DNA of 33,946 nucleotides from Actinomycetota bacterium (GTDB lineage Bacteria; Actinomycetota; Thermoleophilia; Gaiellales; Gaiellaceae): NCBI GenBank assembly GCA_020029595.1, contig JAIBJN010000013.1, positions 1 to 33,946 of the forward strand, read 5' to 3'. Shown piece by piece: positions 14,523 to 23,582 of this stretch (position 1 is its first letter; each line of letters starts with the position of its first letter). The notes under the pieces were generated by a model. It saw only the letters and a program-made list of their open reading frames with translations, ran no database searches and was not told where the DNA came from. The position numbers and the translations under genes were made by a program.

Positions 14523-15284
14523 TCAGCCGCGCTCGAGGAGGTCCGCTGCCCAACCCTCGGCCGTGCGGCGCTCGACCGCCCGCCAACCGACCGGCGCCGG
14601 CCGCTCGGCCTCGAGATACCCGGAGGCCACGAGGAGCCGGCCTCCGAAGCGCTCCGCGACCTCCTCTACGGGCTCGCGGGCGATGTTCGCCACGCCGACG
14701 TCCACGGTCGGAAGCGGATCGGCGAGCACGTCGGCGAGCCGCGCGTCGATCTCGACTCCGTTCGCGACCGCATTCGCGCGGGTCGTCTCGACGGCAGCCT
14801 CGTCGTGGTCGAGGGCGATGACCGGCGCGAAGCCGAGCTTGGCGGCGGCGACCGCAAGGACACCCGACCCGCACCCGAGGTCGGCGAGCCCCGTCGCCTC
14901 GAGGTCGAGCAGGAGCTCCAAGCAGAGTCGAGTCGTCGCGTGCGCCCCGGTCCCGAAGGCACGACCGGGATCGACGACGATCGCCGTCGCCTCCGCGTCC
15001 GGCGCCTCCCAGGACGGACCGATCCAGAGCGGGCCGATCCGCACGGGCCGGTGAAAACGCTTCCAGGCGTCTTCCCAGCCGGCGACGACCTCGATCTCCC
15101 TAACCGGACCCAGCTCCCGCAGGAGCGAGGCGGCGTCGGGGCGCGTCGTGTACGCCGCGAGCTCGAGCGCTCCACGCTTCTCGCGCTCTTCGAATCCCTC
15201 GGGAAAGAGCGCCACCATCGCGGCGCGCGCCTCCTCGGCGCGAGCGGCCGGAACCCGGACGGCGACGCGGCGGAGGCCGCTCAG
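14523..15284 (-). CDS. prmA: Ribosomal protein L11 methyltransferase, likely CTG start
   Basis: A 253-aa SAM enzyme that trimethylates ribosomal protein L11. It has [14 protein letters not shown], motif [18 protein letters not shown], then [11 protein letters not shown] and VGVANIARE. The first in-frame ATG (15218) would remove the family N-terminus. In-frame codons upstream read [19 protein letters not shown], a typical PrmA N-terminal domain start. CTG at 15284-15282 overlaps the dnaJ TGA as CTGA, the same geometry as the NTGA overlaps elsewhere here; no ATG, GTG or TTG exists in frame nearby upstream. The CTG start is inference. If untrue, use 14523-15218 (231 aa). Confidence 0.88.
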   Translation of the reverse strand: MSGLRRVAVRVPAARAEEARAAMVALFPEGFEEREKRGALELAAYTTRPDAASLLRELGPVREIEVVAGWEDAWKRFHRPVRIGPLWIGPSWEAPDAEATAIVVDPGRAFGTGAHATTRLCLELLLDLEATGLADLGCGSGVLAVAAAKLGFAPVIALDHDEAAVETTRANAVANGVEIDARLADVLADPLPTVDVGVANIAREPVEEVAERFGGRLLVASGYLEAERPAPVGWRAVERRTAEGWAADLLERG

Positions 15285-16405
15285 CGGAAGGCGGACCTGA
15301 GCTTCTCGAAGAAGCCGCCGTCCGTCCCGTAGTTGCCGTCGTGCTCGCTCCGCCCGAACTCGTCGAGGAGCAGGCGCTGCTCGTCGGACAGGTGACGTGG
15401 GACTGCGACGTTGACGAGGACGCGGTGATCGCCACGGCCGCGGCCCTGGAGAACGGGCATGCCCTTGCCGCGGAGGACCCGAATCTCGCCCGGCTGCGTC
15501 CCGGGCTCGAGGTCGAGCGCAAGGTCGCCGTCGAGGGTGGGCACGGTGACGGTTGCGCCGAGCGCGGCCTGCGTCATCGTCAGGTCGACTGCGGACACGA
15601 TGTCGTTTCCCTCACGGACGAAGCGCGGGTCGGAGCGCACGTGGACGAGGACGTAGACGTCGCCGGCACGGCCGCCGAGGACGCCGGCGTGTCCCTCCCC
15701 GCTCAGGCGGATGCGCTGGCCGTCATGGATTCCTCGAGGAATCTCCACCTCGAGCTCCCGCTGCTCCGTGACCCGACCGGCGCCGGCGCATTCGGGGCAC
15801 GGCGTCTCGACGACCTCTCCGGCCCCGCCGCACTGCGGGCAGGCCTGCGTCCGCACGACCTGCCCGAGAAAGGAGGTCGACACCGACTGCAGGCGACCCG
15901 CCCCACCGCAGCCGGGGCAGGTCGTCGGCGAGGTACCGGGAGCGGCGCCGGTCCCGCGGCAGGCCGTGCAGCCGACGGCGACCGGGAGCGGGACTTTCCG
16001 CGTCGCCCCTTCGGCCGCCTCGGCGAGCTCGACCTCGACCTCGACGAGCACGTCGCTGCCGCGCGCCGATCGCCCGGGGCGGGCGCCGAGGCCGCCGAAG
16101 AGATCGTCCCCGAAGAAGGCGGAGAAGATGTCAGCGAGGCTCCCGAGGTCGAAGTCCGTCGGATGGAAGCCGCCCGTTCGCAGGCCCTCGTGGCCGTAGC
16201 GGTCGTAGAGCTCGCGAGTCTCGGGTTTCGAGAGGACCTCGTAGGCCTCCGCCGCCTCGCGAAAGCGCTCTTGCGCGTCCGGCCGATCGGAGACGTCCGG
16301 GTGCAGCTCGCGCGCCAGCCGACGGAACGCCGACTTGATCGCCTGCTCGTCCGCGTCGCGCGGAACCTCGAGGATCTCGTAGTAGTCGTGCCGCGTCGCC
16401 GCCAT
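15281..16405 (-). CDS. dnaJ: Chaperone DnaJ (with zinc finger)
   Basis: A 374-aa type I DnaJ co-chaperone. The J domain has the HPD motif in [12 protein letters not shown], then a G/F-rich stretch (about residues 80-110), four CxxCxGxG zinc repeats ([32 protein letters not shown]) and a C-terminal substrate domain. ATG at 16405 gives [14 protein letters not shown], the normal N-terminus; a GTG at 16447 abutting the hrcA stop is not preferred. It follows hrcA, but no dnaK or grpE is in this window. Confidence 0.95.
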   Translation of the reverse strand: MAATRHDYYEILEVPRDADEQAIKSAFRRLARELHPDVSDRPDAQERFREAAEAYEVLSKPETRELYDRYGHEGLRTGGFHPTDFDLGSLADIFSAFFGDDLFGGLGARPGRSARGSDVLVEVEVELAEAAEGATRKVPLPVAVGCTACRGTGAAPGTSPTTCPGCGGAGRLQSVSTSFLGQVVRTQACPQCGGAGEVVETPCPECAGAGRVTEQRELEVEIPRGIHDGQRIRLSGEGHAGVLGGRAGDVYVLVHVRSDPRFVREGNDIVSAVDLTMTQAALGATVTVPTLDGDLALDLEPGTQPGEIRVLRGKGMPVLQGRGRGDHRVLVNVAVPRHLSDEQRLLLDEFGRSEHDGNYGTDGGFFEKLRSAFR

Positions 16406-16447
16406 GGTCGTAGCGTACTCCCGCGCCTCGCCGGCGCCGGGCGCCAC

Positions 16448-17491
16448 TCAGCTCTCGTAGAGCTCCTCCACGAAGCGCGAGAGCTCGTGCGCGGCGGATC
16501 GCACCGCGGCGATGGCCTTCACGTAATCCATCCGCATCGGTCCGAGGAGGCTGACCGTGCCGAGGTTCCGATGCTGCAACCCGTAGGGCGCACCGACAAG
16601 CGCCACGCCCACGAGATCCGGGTTTTCGAGGTCTGGACCGACCCGGACGAACGGCCGCTTGGAGACGAGGCTCGCCCGCAGGAGATCGAGCACGGCGGCC
16701 CGGTGCTCGAGCACTTCGAGCAGCCGGCGGTAGGTTCGCATCTCGTCCGCGCGGAACTCGTCGAGCACGCCGGCCGTCCCGCCGACGTAGAGCGTCTGCT
16801 CCTCGGCCTCGAGCACGTCGGTGAAGGCCGGTTGGAGACGGTAGAGGAACGCGCGCTCCCGCTCGGAGAGCGCCGCGTCCTCGAAGCGGCCCCGCAGCAG
16901 CCGCGCGCCGAGCTGGAGACCTGCGACCGTCTCGTTCAGATACTGGCCCGCCCAGTCCGCGAGGCCGGAGTCGACCGGCTCCTCGAATGTAAGGAGCCGC
17001 TTCGTCACGCCGCCCGTCGACGTGATGACGACGACCATGACGACTTGCGGCTGGAGGAGTAGCACTTCGACGCGCCGGACAATCGTCGTCTCGAGGGGTG
17101 GCGCCGAGACGAGCGCGAGCAGGTGCGTCAGGTCGGCAAGCGCCTCGGTCGTCGCCCGCAGCGCCGGGTCGACCTGGCTCTCGACCTGCGAGAGGCCGAG
17201 GTCGAGGTCGGCCGGCCGCGGATCGAGCCGTTCGAGGAGCCTGTCGACGAAGAGACGGTAGCCCGTGTCCGTGGGCACCCGGCCCGCCGACGTGTGCGGG
17301 TGGGTTAGCAAGCCCTGCCCCTCGAGGACGGCCAGCTCGTAGCGTACGGTCGAGGAAGAGACCTCGAGCCCGGCTCGCTCGACGAGCGTCTTCGACCCGA
17401 CCGGAGCGCCTGTCGCGACGTACTCCTCGACGACGCGGGCGAGGATCAGCTCCTGCCGCGATGTGAGATGAAGTTCCTGCGCGTCGGCCAC
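16448..17491 (-). CDS. hrcA: Heat-inducible transcription repressor HrcA
   Basis: A 347-aa repressor of class I heat-shock genes that binds CIRCE operators. The N-terminal winged helix reads SRQELILARVVEEY and STVRYELAVLEGQGLL, followed by the family signature HPHTSAGRVPT. The ligand/dimer domain fills the rest. GTG at 17491 lies 5 bp after the hemW stop, so it is probably co-transcribed with lepA-hemW. No CIRCE-like TTAGCACTC-N9-GAGTGCTAA is visible immediately upstream, so its control is unclear. Confidence 0.94.
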   Translation of the reverse strand: MADAQELHLTSRQELILARVVEEYVATGAPVGSKTLVERAGLEVSSSTVRYELAVLEGQGLLTHPHTSAGRVPTDTGYRLFVDRLLERLDPRPADLDLGLSQVESQVDPALRATTEALADLTHLLALVSAPPLETTIVRRVEVLLLQPQVVMVVVITSTGGVTKRLLTFEEPVDSGLADWAGQYLNETVAGLQLGARLLRGRFEDAALSERERAFLYRLQPAFTDVLEAEEQTLYVGGTAGVLDEFRADEMRTYRRLLEVLEHRAAVLDLLRASLVSKRPFVRVGPDLENPDLVGVALVGAPYGLQHRNLGTVSLLGPMRMDYVKAIAAVRSAAHELSRFVEELYES

Positions 17492-17496
17492 GTCGC

Positions 17497-18615
17497 CTAA
17501 ATTGTACTTTTTGCAGGACTTTCTGCCATGAGCTCGGCGGTGACACCGCCTCCGAGGAAGCGTCCACGCGGCGTCAGGACTAGTCCGCCGCCGCGGCGCT
17601 CCGCGAGGCCGAGCCGCTCCATCCGCGCGAGCGCCAGACCGTCCACGGCGCCCTCGACCTGCGAGAGCGGGACCGGCTCGTCCAGACGTAGCCCGAGCAT
17701 GAGTCGCTCGCGGCCCACGACCTCCGGCCCCAGCGGCTCCTCCTCCCTCGGCGGCCGCCTCCCCTCCACGAGGGCGCCGACGTACGCCCCAAGGCTCGGG
17801 AGGTTCCGCCAGCGGAGGCCGTCCACAGTCGAAACGGCCCCGATCCCGATGCCGAGATAGTCGCGGCCTAGCCAGTATCCGAGGTTATGGTGGGCCTGCC
17901 GGCCGGGCCGGCAGAAGTTCGCGGTCTCGTACCAGCGGTAGCCCTCGCCGACGAGCGTCTCCACGACGAGCTCGAAGTAGCCCTCCATCGCCTCCGCCTG
18001 GCGCGCAAGCTCCTCGCCGTAGGCGAAGGTGAAGCGAGTGCCGGGCTTGGCCTCGAGCTCGTAGCAGGAGAGGTGCTCCGGGCCGAGCGCGATCGTCTCT
18101 GCAAGATCGCGCGCGAGATCGGAGGCGCTCTCGCCGGGAATCCCGTAGAGGAGATCGAGCGAGACGTTGTCGAAACCGGCATCACGTAGATGGTAGAACG
18201 CGCGCCGGACGGCATCGGGGCTCGCTTGCCGCTCGAGGACGGCGAGGAGCCGGGGCTGGAAGCTCTGGGCTCCGAGGGAGACGCGCGTCACCCCTGCCTC
18301 GCGGAGCACGGACGCGAGCCTCGGGGTGACGGTCTCCGGGTTGGCCTCGACCGTGACCTCCTCAGCAACTGGGACCGTCGCCAGGAGCCGCGTGAGCACG
18401 CCCGGCTCCGTGTACGTCGGTGTCCCGCCGCCCAGATAGACGGTCTCGAGGTCGGTCGCCAGCAAGCCGCGCTCGAGTTCGAGCTCGGTGAGCAGCGCGT
18501 CGACGTAGGCGGCGTGGCCGCCGCGGCGCCCGACGAGCGTCACGAAGTCGCAATAGCCGCAGCGATGCGCGCAGAACGGAAGATGGAGGTAGAGGTGCCG
18601 TGCGCCCCCGTTCAC
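17497..18615 (-). CDS. hemW: Heme chaperone HemW / radical SAM coproporphyrinogen-oxidase-like protein
   Basis: A 372-aa radical SAM protein. The cluster motif is CAHRCGYC, followed by DFVTLVG and GGGTPTY. The HemW-type HHNLGYWLG motif is present, as is [11 protein letters not shown]. Oxygen-independent CPO enzymes (HemN) are longer at the N-terminus, so HemW, which delivers heme to respiratory proteins, is preferred. The GTG start overlaps the lepA stop as GTGA; a longer open frame through lepA is not real. Confidence 0.92.
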   Translation of the reverse strand: MNGGARHLYLHLPFCAHRCGYCDFVTLVGRRGGHAAYVDALLTELELERGLLATDLETVYLGGGTPTYTEPGVLTRLLATVPVAEEVTVEANPETVTPRLASVLREAGVTRVSLGAQSFQPRLLAVLERQASPDAVRRAFYHLRDAGFDNVSLDLLYGIPGESASDLARDLAETIALGPEHLSCYELEAKPGTRFTFAYGEELARQAEAMEGYFELVVETLVGEGYRWYETANFCRPGRQAHHNLGYWLGRDYLGIGIGAVSTVDGLRWRNLPSLGAYVGALVEGRRPPREEEPLGPEVVGRERLMLGLRLDEPVPLSQVEGAVDGLALARMERLGLAERRGGGLVLTPRGRFLGGGVTAELMAESPAKSTI

Positions 18616-20402
18616 TTCCGCTCTCCGTCGAGGTTGAGGACGGCGAGGAAGGCCTCTTGCGGGACCTCCACCGCTCCGACCTGCTTCATCCGCTTCTTCC
18701 CCTTCTTCTGGCGCTCGAGGAGCTTGCGCTTCCGCGTGATGTCGCCGCCGTAGCACTTGGCCAGCACGTCCTTGCGCCTCGCCTTGATCGTCTCGCGCGC
18801 GACGATGCGCGTGCCGATCGCCGCCTGCACGGGCACGTCGAACAGCTGCCGCGGGATTTCCTTTCGCAGCCGGTCGACGAGGGCGCGTCCGCGCGCGTAG
18901 GCGCCCTCTCTGTGGACGATGAGGCTGAGAGCGTCCACCGGGTCGCCGGCGAGAAGCACGTCGAGGCGGACGAGATCGCCCGACTCGAAGCCGATGACGT
19001 CGTAGTCGAAGCTCGCGTAGCCCTTCGTACGGCTCTTCAGCTGGTCGTAGTAGTCGTAGACGATCTCCGCGAGCGGGAGGTCGTACGTGAGGAGGACGCG
19101 CTCCTCGCTCAGGTACTCCAGGTGGTGGAAACGCCCCCGGCGGTCGTTGTTCAGCTCCATGACCGAGCCAACGTAGTCCTTGGGAACGATGGTCGTCGCG
19201 CGGATGTACGGCTCCTCGACGAGCTCGACCTCGCGGGGCATGTCCGCCGGGTTGTGCACCTCGAGCTCCTCCCCTGCCTTCGTCAGGACGCGGTAGGCGA
19301 CGTTCGGGGCGGTCACGAGGAGGTCGAGGTCGAACTCGCGCTCGAGGCGCTCGCGCACGATCTCCATGTGCAAGAGCCCGAGGAACCCGCAGCGGAAGCC
19401 GAAGCCGAGCGCCTGCGACGTCTCCGGCTCGTAAAAGAGCGAGGCGTCGTTCAGCTTCAGCTTCTCGAGCGCGTCGCGCAGTGCCGGGTAGTCGTCCGAG
19501 TCGGTCGGAAAGAGCCCTGCGAACACCGTCGGCTTCACGTCCTTGTAACCGGGGAGAGGCTCCGCAGCGGGCAGCTCCTGGGCGGTCAGCGTGTCGCCGA
19601 CGCGCAGCCGGCTGACGTCCTTGAGCCCGGTGACGACGTAACCGACCTCGCCGGCCTCGAGGGTCGGGGTCGGGCGGCGGTCGGGCGAGAAGAAGCCGAG
19701 CTCTTCCGCCTCGAACCGGGTTCCGGCGGCCATCGCGCGCAGACGCTGGCGCGTCGAGAAGCGCCCGTCCACCATGCGGACGAAGGCAACGACGCCGCGG
19801 TACTGGTCGTAGGAGGAGTCGAAGACGAGCGCGCGCGGAGGGGCATCTGGCGCACCCTCGGGCGGGGGGACCCGGGCAACGATCGCGTCGAGCACGAGAT
19901 CGACTCCCTCGCCGGTCTTCGCCGAGATGCGAAGAACCCGCTCTGGATCCTCGCCGACGAGCTCGGCGACCTCGGCCGCCGCTGCGTCCGGGTCGGCCTG
20001 CGGCAGATCGATCTTGTTCACGACGGGCACGATCGCAAGGTCGTTCTCGAGTGCGAGGTAGGCGTTCGCGAGGGTCTGCGCCTCGATCCCCTGCGCCGCG
20101 TCGACGACGAGGAGGGCGCCTTCGCAGGCCTGGAGCGCGCGCGAGACCTCGTAGGTGAAGTCGACGTGGCCGGGCGTGTCGATGAGGTTGAGCTGGTGAT
20201 CCCGCCACGCGACGCGAACGGCCTGGGCCTTGATCGTGATGCCGCGCTCGCGCTCGAGCTCCATCGTGTCGAGCACCTGCTCCCGCATCTCGCGCTCCGA
20301 GAGCGTCTGCGTCAGCTCGAGGATGCGGTCGGCGAGGGTTGACTTCCCGTGGTCGATGTGCGCGACGATGGAGAAGTTGCGAATAGCTTCGAGGCCGCTC
20401 AT
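18612..20402 (-). CDS. lepA: Elongation factor 4 (LepA)
   Basis: A 596-aa ribosome-associated GTPase (back-translocation / initiation quality factor). G1 is AHIDHGKST, switch I GITIKAQ, G3 DTPGH and G4 NKID. The EF4-specific C-terminal domain contains [17 protein letters not shown]. Length equals the family norm. ATG at 20402; leader of about 59 bp to murJ with no clear Shine-Dalgarno. It opens the lepA-hemW-hrcA-dnaJ-prmA run. Confidence 0.97.
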   Translation of the reverse strand: MSGLEAIRNFSIVAHIDHGKSTLADRILELTQTLSEREMREQVLDTMELERERGITIKAQAVRVAWRDHQLNLIDTPGHVDFTYEVSRALQACEGALLVVDAAQGIEAQTLANAYLALENDLAIVPVVNKIDLPQADPDAAAAEVAELVGEDPERVLRISAKTGEGVDLVLDAIVARVPPPEGAPDAPPRALVFDSSYDQYRGVVAFVRMVDGRFSTRQRLRAMAAGTRFEAEELGFFSPDRRPTPTLEAGEVGYVVTGLKDVSRLRVGDTLTAQELPAAEPLPGYKDVKPTVFAGLFPTDSDDYPALRDALEKLKLNDASLFYEPETSQALGFGFRCGFLGLLHMEIVRERLEREFDLDLLVTAPNVAYRVLTKAGEELEVHNPADMPREVELVEEPYIRATTIVPKDYVGSVMELNNDRRGRFHHLEYLSEERVLLTYDLPLAEIVYDYYDQLKSRTKGYASFDYDVIGFESGDLVRLDVLLAGDPVDALSLIVHREGAYARGRALVDRLRKEIPRQLFDVPVQAAIGTRIVARETIKARRKDVLAKCYGGDITRKRKLLERQKKGKKRMKQVGAVEVPQEAFLAVLNLDGERK

Positions 20403-20461
20403 GGCTGGCGCAGCTTTGCGGCCGGCAGACGTGGGATGGGTAGTGCCTGGAGAGACACGGG

Positions 20462-22060
20462 CTAGTCCGTTGTATCGGATCGGCGGCGAAGCGAGAGGAG
20501 CGTTTGCAGCTCGCGGACGCGCAGGAGCGCAGCGAGGGCGAGGAAGACGGAAGCCCCCGCGAGGATGCCGAGGCCGACGGACGCGACCTGGGCGCCGAGC
20601 GAGCGCCCGAGCGCCTCGTCGAGTCCGTACCAGACTGCGAAGGCCGCTCCCGCTGCAACCGCAGAGGCGAGAGTGATGCGTGCGTACGAGGAAGCGATCG
20701 CCCTGCCGTCCATCCGGCCGAGGCGGCGCCGAAGGATGACGAAGAGCGCGGCGGTGCCGGCGATGTTCGCCAGCGCGGTGGCCAGCGGGATGCCCCAGAC
20801 GCCCACCCGAAAGAGCGCAGCGTCCAGACCGATGTTGAGCCCGAGGTTGCCGAGCGCGACCGCGGTGGGCACCCAGGCCGACTGCAGGCTGAAGAACGCC
20901 CGGTTCAGCATCAGCATCGTGCCGTTGAACATGAGCCCGAGTGAGAAGGCGGCGAGCGCGCCCGCGACGACCGGTGTCTGGTCCGGAAGGAACTCGCCGC
21001 GCTGGTAGAGGAGCCGCACGATCGGCTCGGCCAGGACCGCGGCGACGGCGCTCGCCGGCAGGAGAAGGAAGCCGATCTGGCGGAGGCCGAGCGAGACGGT
21101 CTCCCTGAAGCCGGTGAAGTCCTCACGCGCGGCGAGGCGCGAGAGCCGCGGGAAGAGCACCGTGGCGACGGCCACCGAGAACATCCCCTGTGGGAGCATG
21201 TAGATGCGGAAGGCGGCGTCGATCGCGCTCGGAGCAAGCTCGGGATCGACGAAGCGCGCGGCGAAGAACGTGTCGACGACGAAGTTGAAGTTGATGAGGC
21301 CGATCCCGAGCGCGACGGGAAGCATGAGTGTCAGCACGCGCTTGACGGCCGGATCGCTCAGGTCGAGGACGGGGCGAATGCGACCGTCCCGCCCTCTCAG
21401 CCACCAGACGGGCGTGACGACCTGGATGATCGTCCCCACGAGGATGCTGCCGGCGTAGACGTAGAGCTGCGCCTCGACGCTGTCGAATCGCGGGACGAAG
21501 ACGAAGAGCGAGACGATGATGGCGAGGTTCCAGAGCACTGGCATGAGCGCCGGCACCGTGAATTCCTCGTAGGAGTTGAGAATCCCGACGACGATCCCCG
21601 ACACGCCCATGAGGAGGACGATCGGAGCAAGGACGCGCGAGAGGCCGGTGGCGAGGTCCTCGAGCTCGCCGAGGCCGAACAGGCTCATGATCCACGGGGC
21701 GAACAGCATGAGGAGGCCCGTCACCGCGCCGAGGACGATGAGGACGAGCCAGAGAAGCGTCGATGCGACGCGCCACGCGCGGGCCCGCTGATCCTTCTCG
21801 AGCAGCTCGCTGAACACCGGCACGAAGGAGGCGCCGAGCGCCGCGTCCGCGGCGAGCGCCCGGACGAGGTTCGGGACCTGGAAGGCGACAGTGAACGCGT
21901 TGATCTCGCCCTCGACCCCGAAGATGCGGCGCGTGACGATCTCCCGGACGAGCCCGAGGACACGCGAGAGGCCCGTCGCGGCGGAGAACGCCGCGGTCGA
22001 CCAGGCCAGACGGCGCCGCCGGCCAGACCCCTCCACCGGTCTCGCCTCCTCCCTGCTCAC
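20462..22060 (-). CDS. murJ: Lipid II flippase MurJ
   Basis: A 532-aa MOP-superfamily membrane protein of about 14 helices that flips lipid II for peptidoglycan synthesis. Family blocks visible include [47 protein letters not shown] and [23 protein letters not shown] at 22060 begins [11 protein letters not shown]; a minus-strand TATCCT (22073-22068) ends 7 nt before it, so it should be leaderless. It is divergent from rpsT. Confidence 0.93.
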   Translation of the reverse strand: MSREEARPVEGSGRRRRLAWSTAAFSAATGLSRVLGLVREIVTRRIFGVEGEINAFTVAFQVPNLVRALAADAALGASFVPVFSELLEKDQRARAWRVASTLLWLVLIVLGAVTGLLMLFAPWIMSLFGLGELEDLATGLSRVLAPIVLLMGVSGIVVGILNSYEEFTVPALMPVLWNLAIIVSLFVFVPRFDSVEAQLYVYAGSILVGTIIQVVTPVWWLRGRDGRIRPVLDLSDPAVKRVLTLMLPVALGIGLINFNFVVDTFFAARFVDPELAPSAIDAAFRIYMLPQGMFSVAVATVLFPRLSRLAAREDFTGFRETVSLGLRQIGFLLLPASAVAAVLAEPIVRLLYQRGEFLPDQTPVVAGALAAFSLGLMFNGTMLMLNRAFFSLQSAWVPTAVALGNLGLNIGLDAALFRVGVWGIPLATALANIAGTAALFVILRRRLGRMDGRAIASSYARITLASAVAAGAAFAVWYGLDEALGRSLGAQVASVGLGILAGASVFLALAALLRVRELQTLLSLRRRSDTTD

Positions 22061-22067
22061 GCGGGCG

Positions 22068-22073
22068 AGGATA
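22068..22073 (-). promoter_or_regulatory. -10 box of leaderless murJ transcript
   Basis: TATCCT on the minus strand, 7 nt before the GTG at 22060, matches TANNNT. The divergent rpsT box is 30 bp away. Confidence 0.5.
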
Positions 22074-22102
22074 GGCGAGGGGGTCGAAGGACGGGCTCCT
22101 GC

Positions 22103-22133
22103 TACGATTCCCGACGGCCCGAGGGGCCTTTTT
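22103..22133 (+). promoter_or_regulatory. rpsT promoter -10 and terminator-like leader hairpin
   Basis: TACGAT (22103-22108) is a -10-like box. Transcription would then run into GGCCC-GAG-GGGCC (22116-22128) followed by five T (22129-22133), seven bases before the ATG. That is an intrinsic-terminator shape and also covers the Shine-Dalgarno-like GAGGGG. It could down-regulate rpsT. Stem is only 5 bp with a 3-nt loop, so strength is doubtful. Confidence 0.4.
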
Positions 22134-22139
22134 CTCGCT

Positions 22140-22400
22140 ATGCCGAACATCAAGCAGCAGAAGCGCCGCGTCTCGATCGCCGCTCGCCAGCGGCTCGAGA
22201 ACCTGCACTACCGCTCCGCGGCGAAGACCCTCTACAGGAGGCTCGAGACGGCCGTGGCCGAGGGAGACAAGAACGCGGCGGCCGAGGCCCATCGCGACCT
22301 CGTTCGCTGTCTCGACAAAGCCGCGGCGTCGCGCGCGATGCATCCCAACCGGGCGGCGCGAAAGAAGTCGCAGGCAGCGCGCCTCGTCGCCGGCACTTAG
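22140..22400 (+). CDS. rpsT: 30S ribosomal protein S20
   Basis: An 86-aa basic helical ribosomal protein that binds 16S rRNA. It begins MPNIKQQKRRV and ends with NRAARKKSQAARLV, typical for S20. The open frame extends upstream without a sensible family match, so ATG at 22140 is chosen. It is monocistronic, divergent from murJ and convergent with holA. Confidence 0.96.
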   Translation: MPNIKQQKRRVSIAARQRLENLHYRSAAKTLYRRLETAVAEGDKNAAAEAHRDLVRCLDKAAASRAMHPNRAARKKSQAARLVAGT

Positions 22401-22419
22401 CGGTCCCCAACCCCACAGA

Positions 22420-22457
22420 GCGGCCGCGTGCCGCGTTCGTAAGCTGGCACAGGCCGC
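22420..22457 (+). terminator. Two-part hairpin after rpsT, no U-tract
   Basis: GCGGCC (22420-22425) pairs with GGCCGC (22452-22457), and GTGCC (22428-22432) with GGCAC (22446-22450), with a small internal bulge. It is 20 bases after the rpsT stop. There is no T-run, so it may be a termination/stabiliser element or something else. The remaining 22458-22577 between rpsT and holA shows no gene. Confidence 0.35.
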
Positions 22458-22577
22458 GACGGACTCGCGACGAAACGCATGCCACGCGAGCGCTTTTCGC
22501 CGCTATGCTCGAAGCGGGTGGTGGTCCGGGGTGGCCCCAATAGCACCGGGCCGTCGCCCTCGTCAGGTAGAGCCAGG

Positions 22578-23576
22578 TTAGGACGGGCCCGAGCGGCGTA
22601 TCGCGAGCTCGGGCATCCGCACGAGCTCGACGAGCGCACGCTCGAGCTCCAGCTCTCCCGCGAGGCGGCTCGCGCCCTTCAGCGCGCCGTCGAGCGCGGC
22701 GAGCCGCACGACAGCGTCGTCGAGCTCGTCGTGCGTGTAGTTCTCCGCGTGCCCGAGCGCCTTGCGGACGCGGAACTCGTGCTTGCGAAGCCGCTTGGCG
22801 ATCTCGCGCGCGCCGAGCCCCTCCTCGGCGAGCGCCTGCGCTTGGCGGACGAGGGTCACCTGCGAGGCGAGTCGCACGGCGACGACGAACGGCTCCTCCC
22901 CGTGTTCGAGAGCGGACTGGCACGCATCGAGCGCCGCCGCCAGGTCGCGCGCCCCCCACGCGTCCATGATCGCCCAGGCGGAGGCCTCGTGCGCCGGAGC
23001 AGCGAGGAGCTCGACCTCGCGCCGGCCGACGGGCTCGTCGCCCGCCCACGCGGCGAGCTTCTCCGCCTCGGTGGCAAGCGCCGTCGCGTCCTCGCCCACG
23101 ATCTCGACGAGCGCGCGCGCGGCCTCGCGGTCGGACCGGACGCCGAGGCGCTCGAACTGGCCCCGGACCCACGTGGGGAGGTCGCGCGGCTTCGGGACGT
23201 CGAAGGCGAGGACCTCTCCGGCCTTCGCGCAGAGGGCGGGCAAGGACGAGCCCTTGAGCTCGCCCCCGGGGACGAGCGCGAGCACGGCGCCGTGGACAGG
23301 GTCGGCGACGTAGCCGGCGATCGCTTCCTCGTCCGGCTTCTTCCAGCCTTCGACGTCCTCGACGATCACCAGGCGCCCGCCCTTGCCGGCGAACAAGCCG
23401 AGCGAGTTACAGGCGGCGACGGCCTCCTCCCCGCTCACGCTCTGGGCGGAGAGCGTCTCGACGGACTCGGGTCCGAAGCGTCCCCGCAGACGCTCGAGCG
23501 CGCGTCGCATCTTGGGGCGGTCTCCCCCGGTGAGGAGGTAGATCGGGCGGAGCTCGCTGTCGGCCACGGAAGCCAA
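22578..23576 (-). CDS. holA: DNA polymerase III subunit delta
   Basis: A 332-aa clamp-loader delta protein. Recognisable are the N-terminal RPIYLLTGGDR, GKGGRLVIVEDVEGWKK and the C-terminal helical collar with ALGHAENYTHDELDDAV. TTG at 23576 is selected because GGAGGGG at the end of comEC sits about nine bases before it; GTG at 23567 is the alternative and would cost three residues. comEC-holA adjacency is common in bacteria. Sequence similarity in this family is weak, so recognition rests on pattern plus context. Confidence 0.85.
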   Translation of the reverse strand: MASVADSELRPIYLLTGGDRPKMRRALERLRGRFGPESVETLSAQSVSGEEAVAACNSLGLFAGKGGRLVIVEDVEGWKKPDEEAIAGYVADPVHGAVLALVPGGELKGSSLPALCAKAGEVLAFDVPKPRDLPTWVRGQFERLGVRSDREAARALVEIVGEDATALATEAEKLAAWAGDEPVGRREVELLAAPAHEASAWAIMDAWGARDLAAALDACQSALEHGEEPFVVAVRLASQVTLVRQAQALAEEGLGAREIAKRLRKHEFRVRKALGHAENYTHDELDDAVVRLAALDGALKGASRLAGELELERALVELVRMPELAIRRSGPS

Positions 23577-23582
23577 GCATAG

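Noticed and set aside
16406-16447. Alternative GTG start of dnaJ abutting the hrcA stop
   Set aside because: The ATG at 16405 gives the standard DnaJ N-terminus; the extra residues do not resemble the family.
17492-17530. CIRCE operator upstream of hrcA
   Set aside because: The TTAGCACTC-N9-GAGTGCTAA pattern is not present; the AT-richer stretch lies inside the hemW 3' end.
18616-20658. Long in-frame extension of hemW across lepA
   Set aside because: It is arginine-rich shadow translation of lepA; hemW starts at GTG 18615 overlapping the lepA stop.
22401-22577. tRNA or small RNA gene between rpsT and holA
   Set aside because: No cloverleaf or known RNA motif; only a hairpin at 22420-22457 is supportable.
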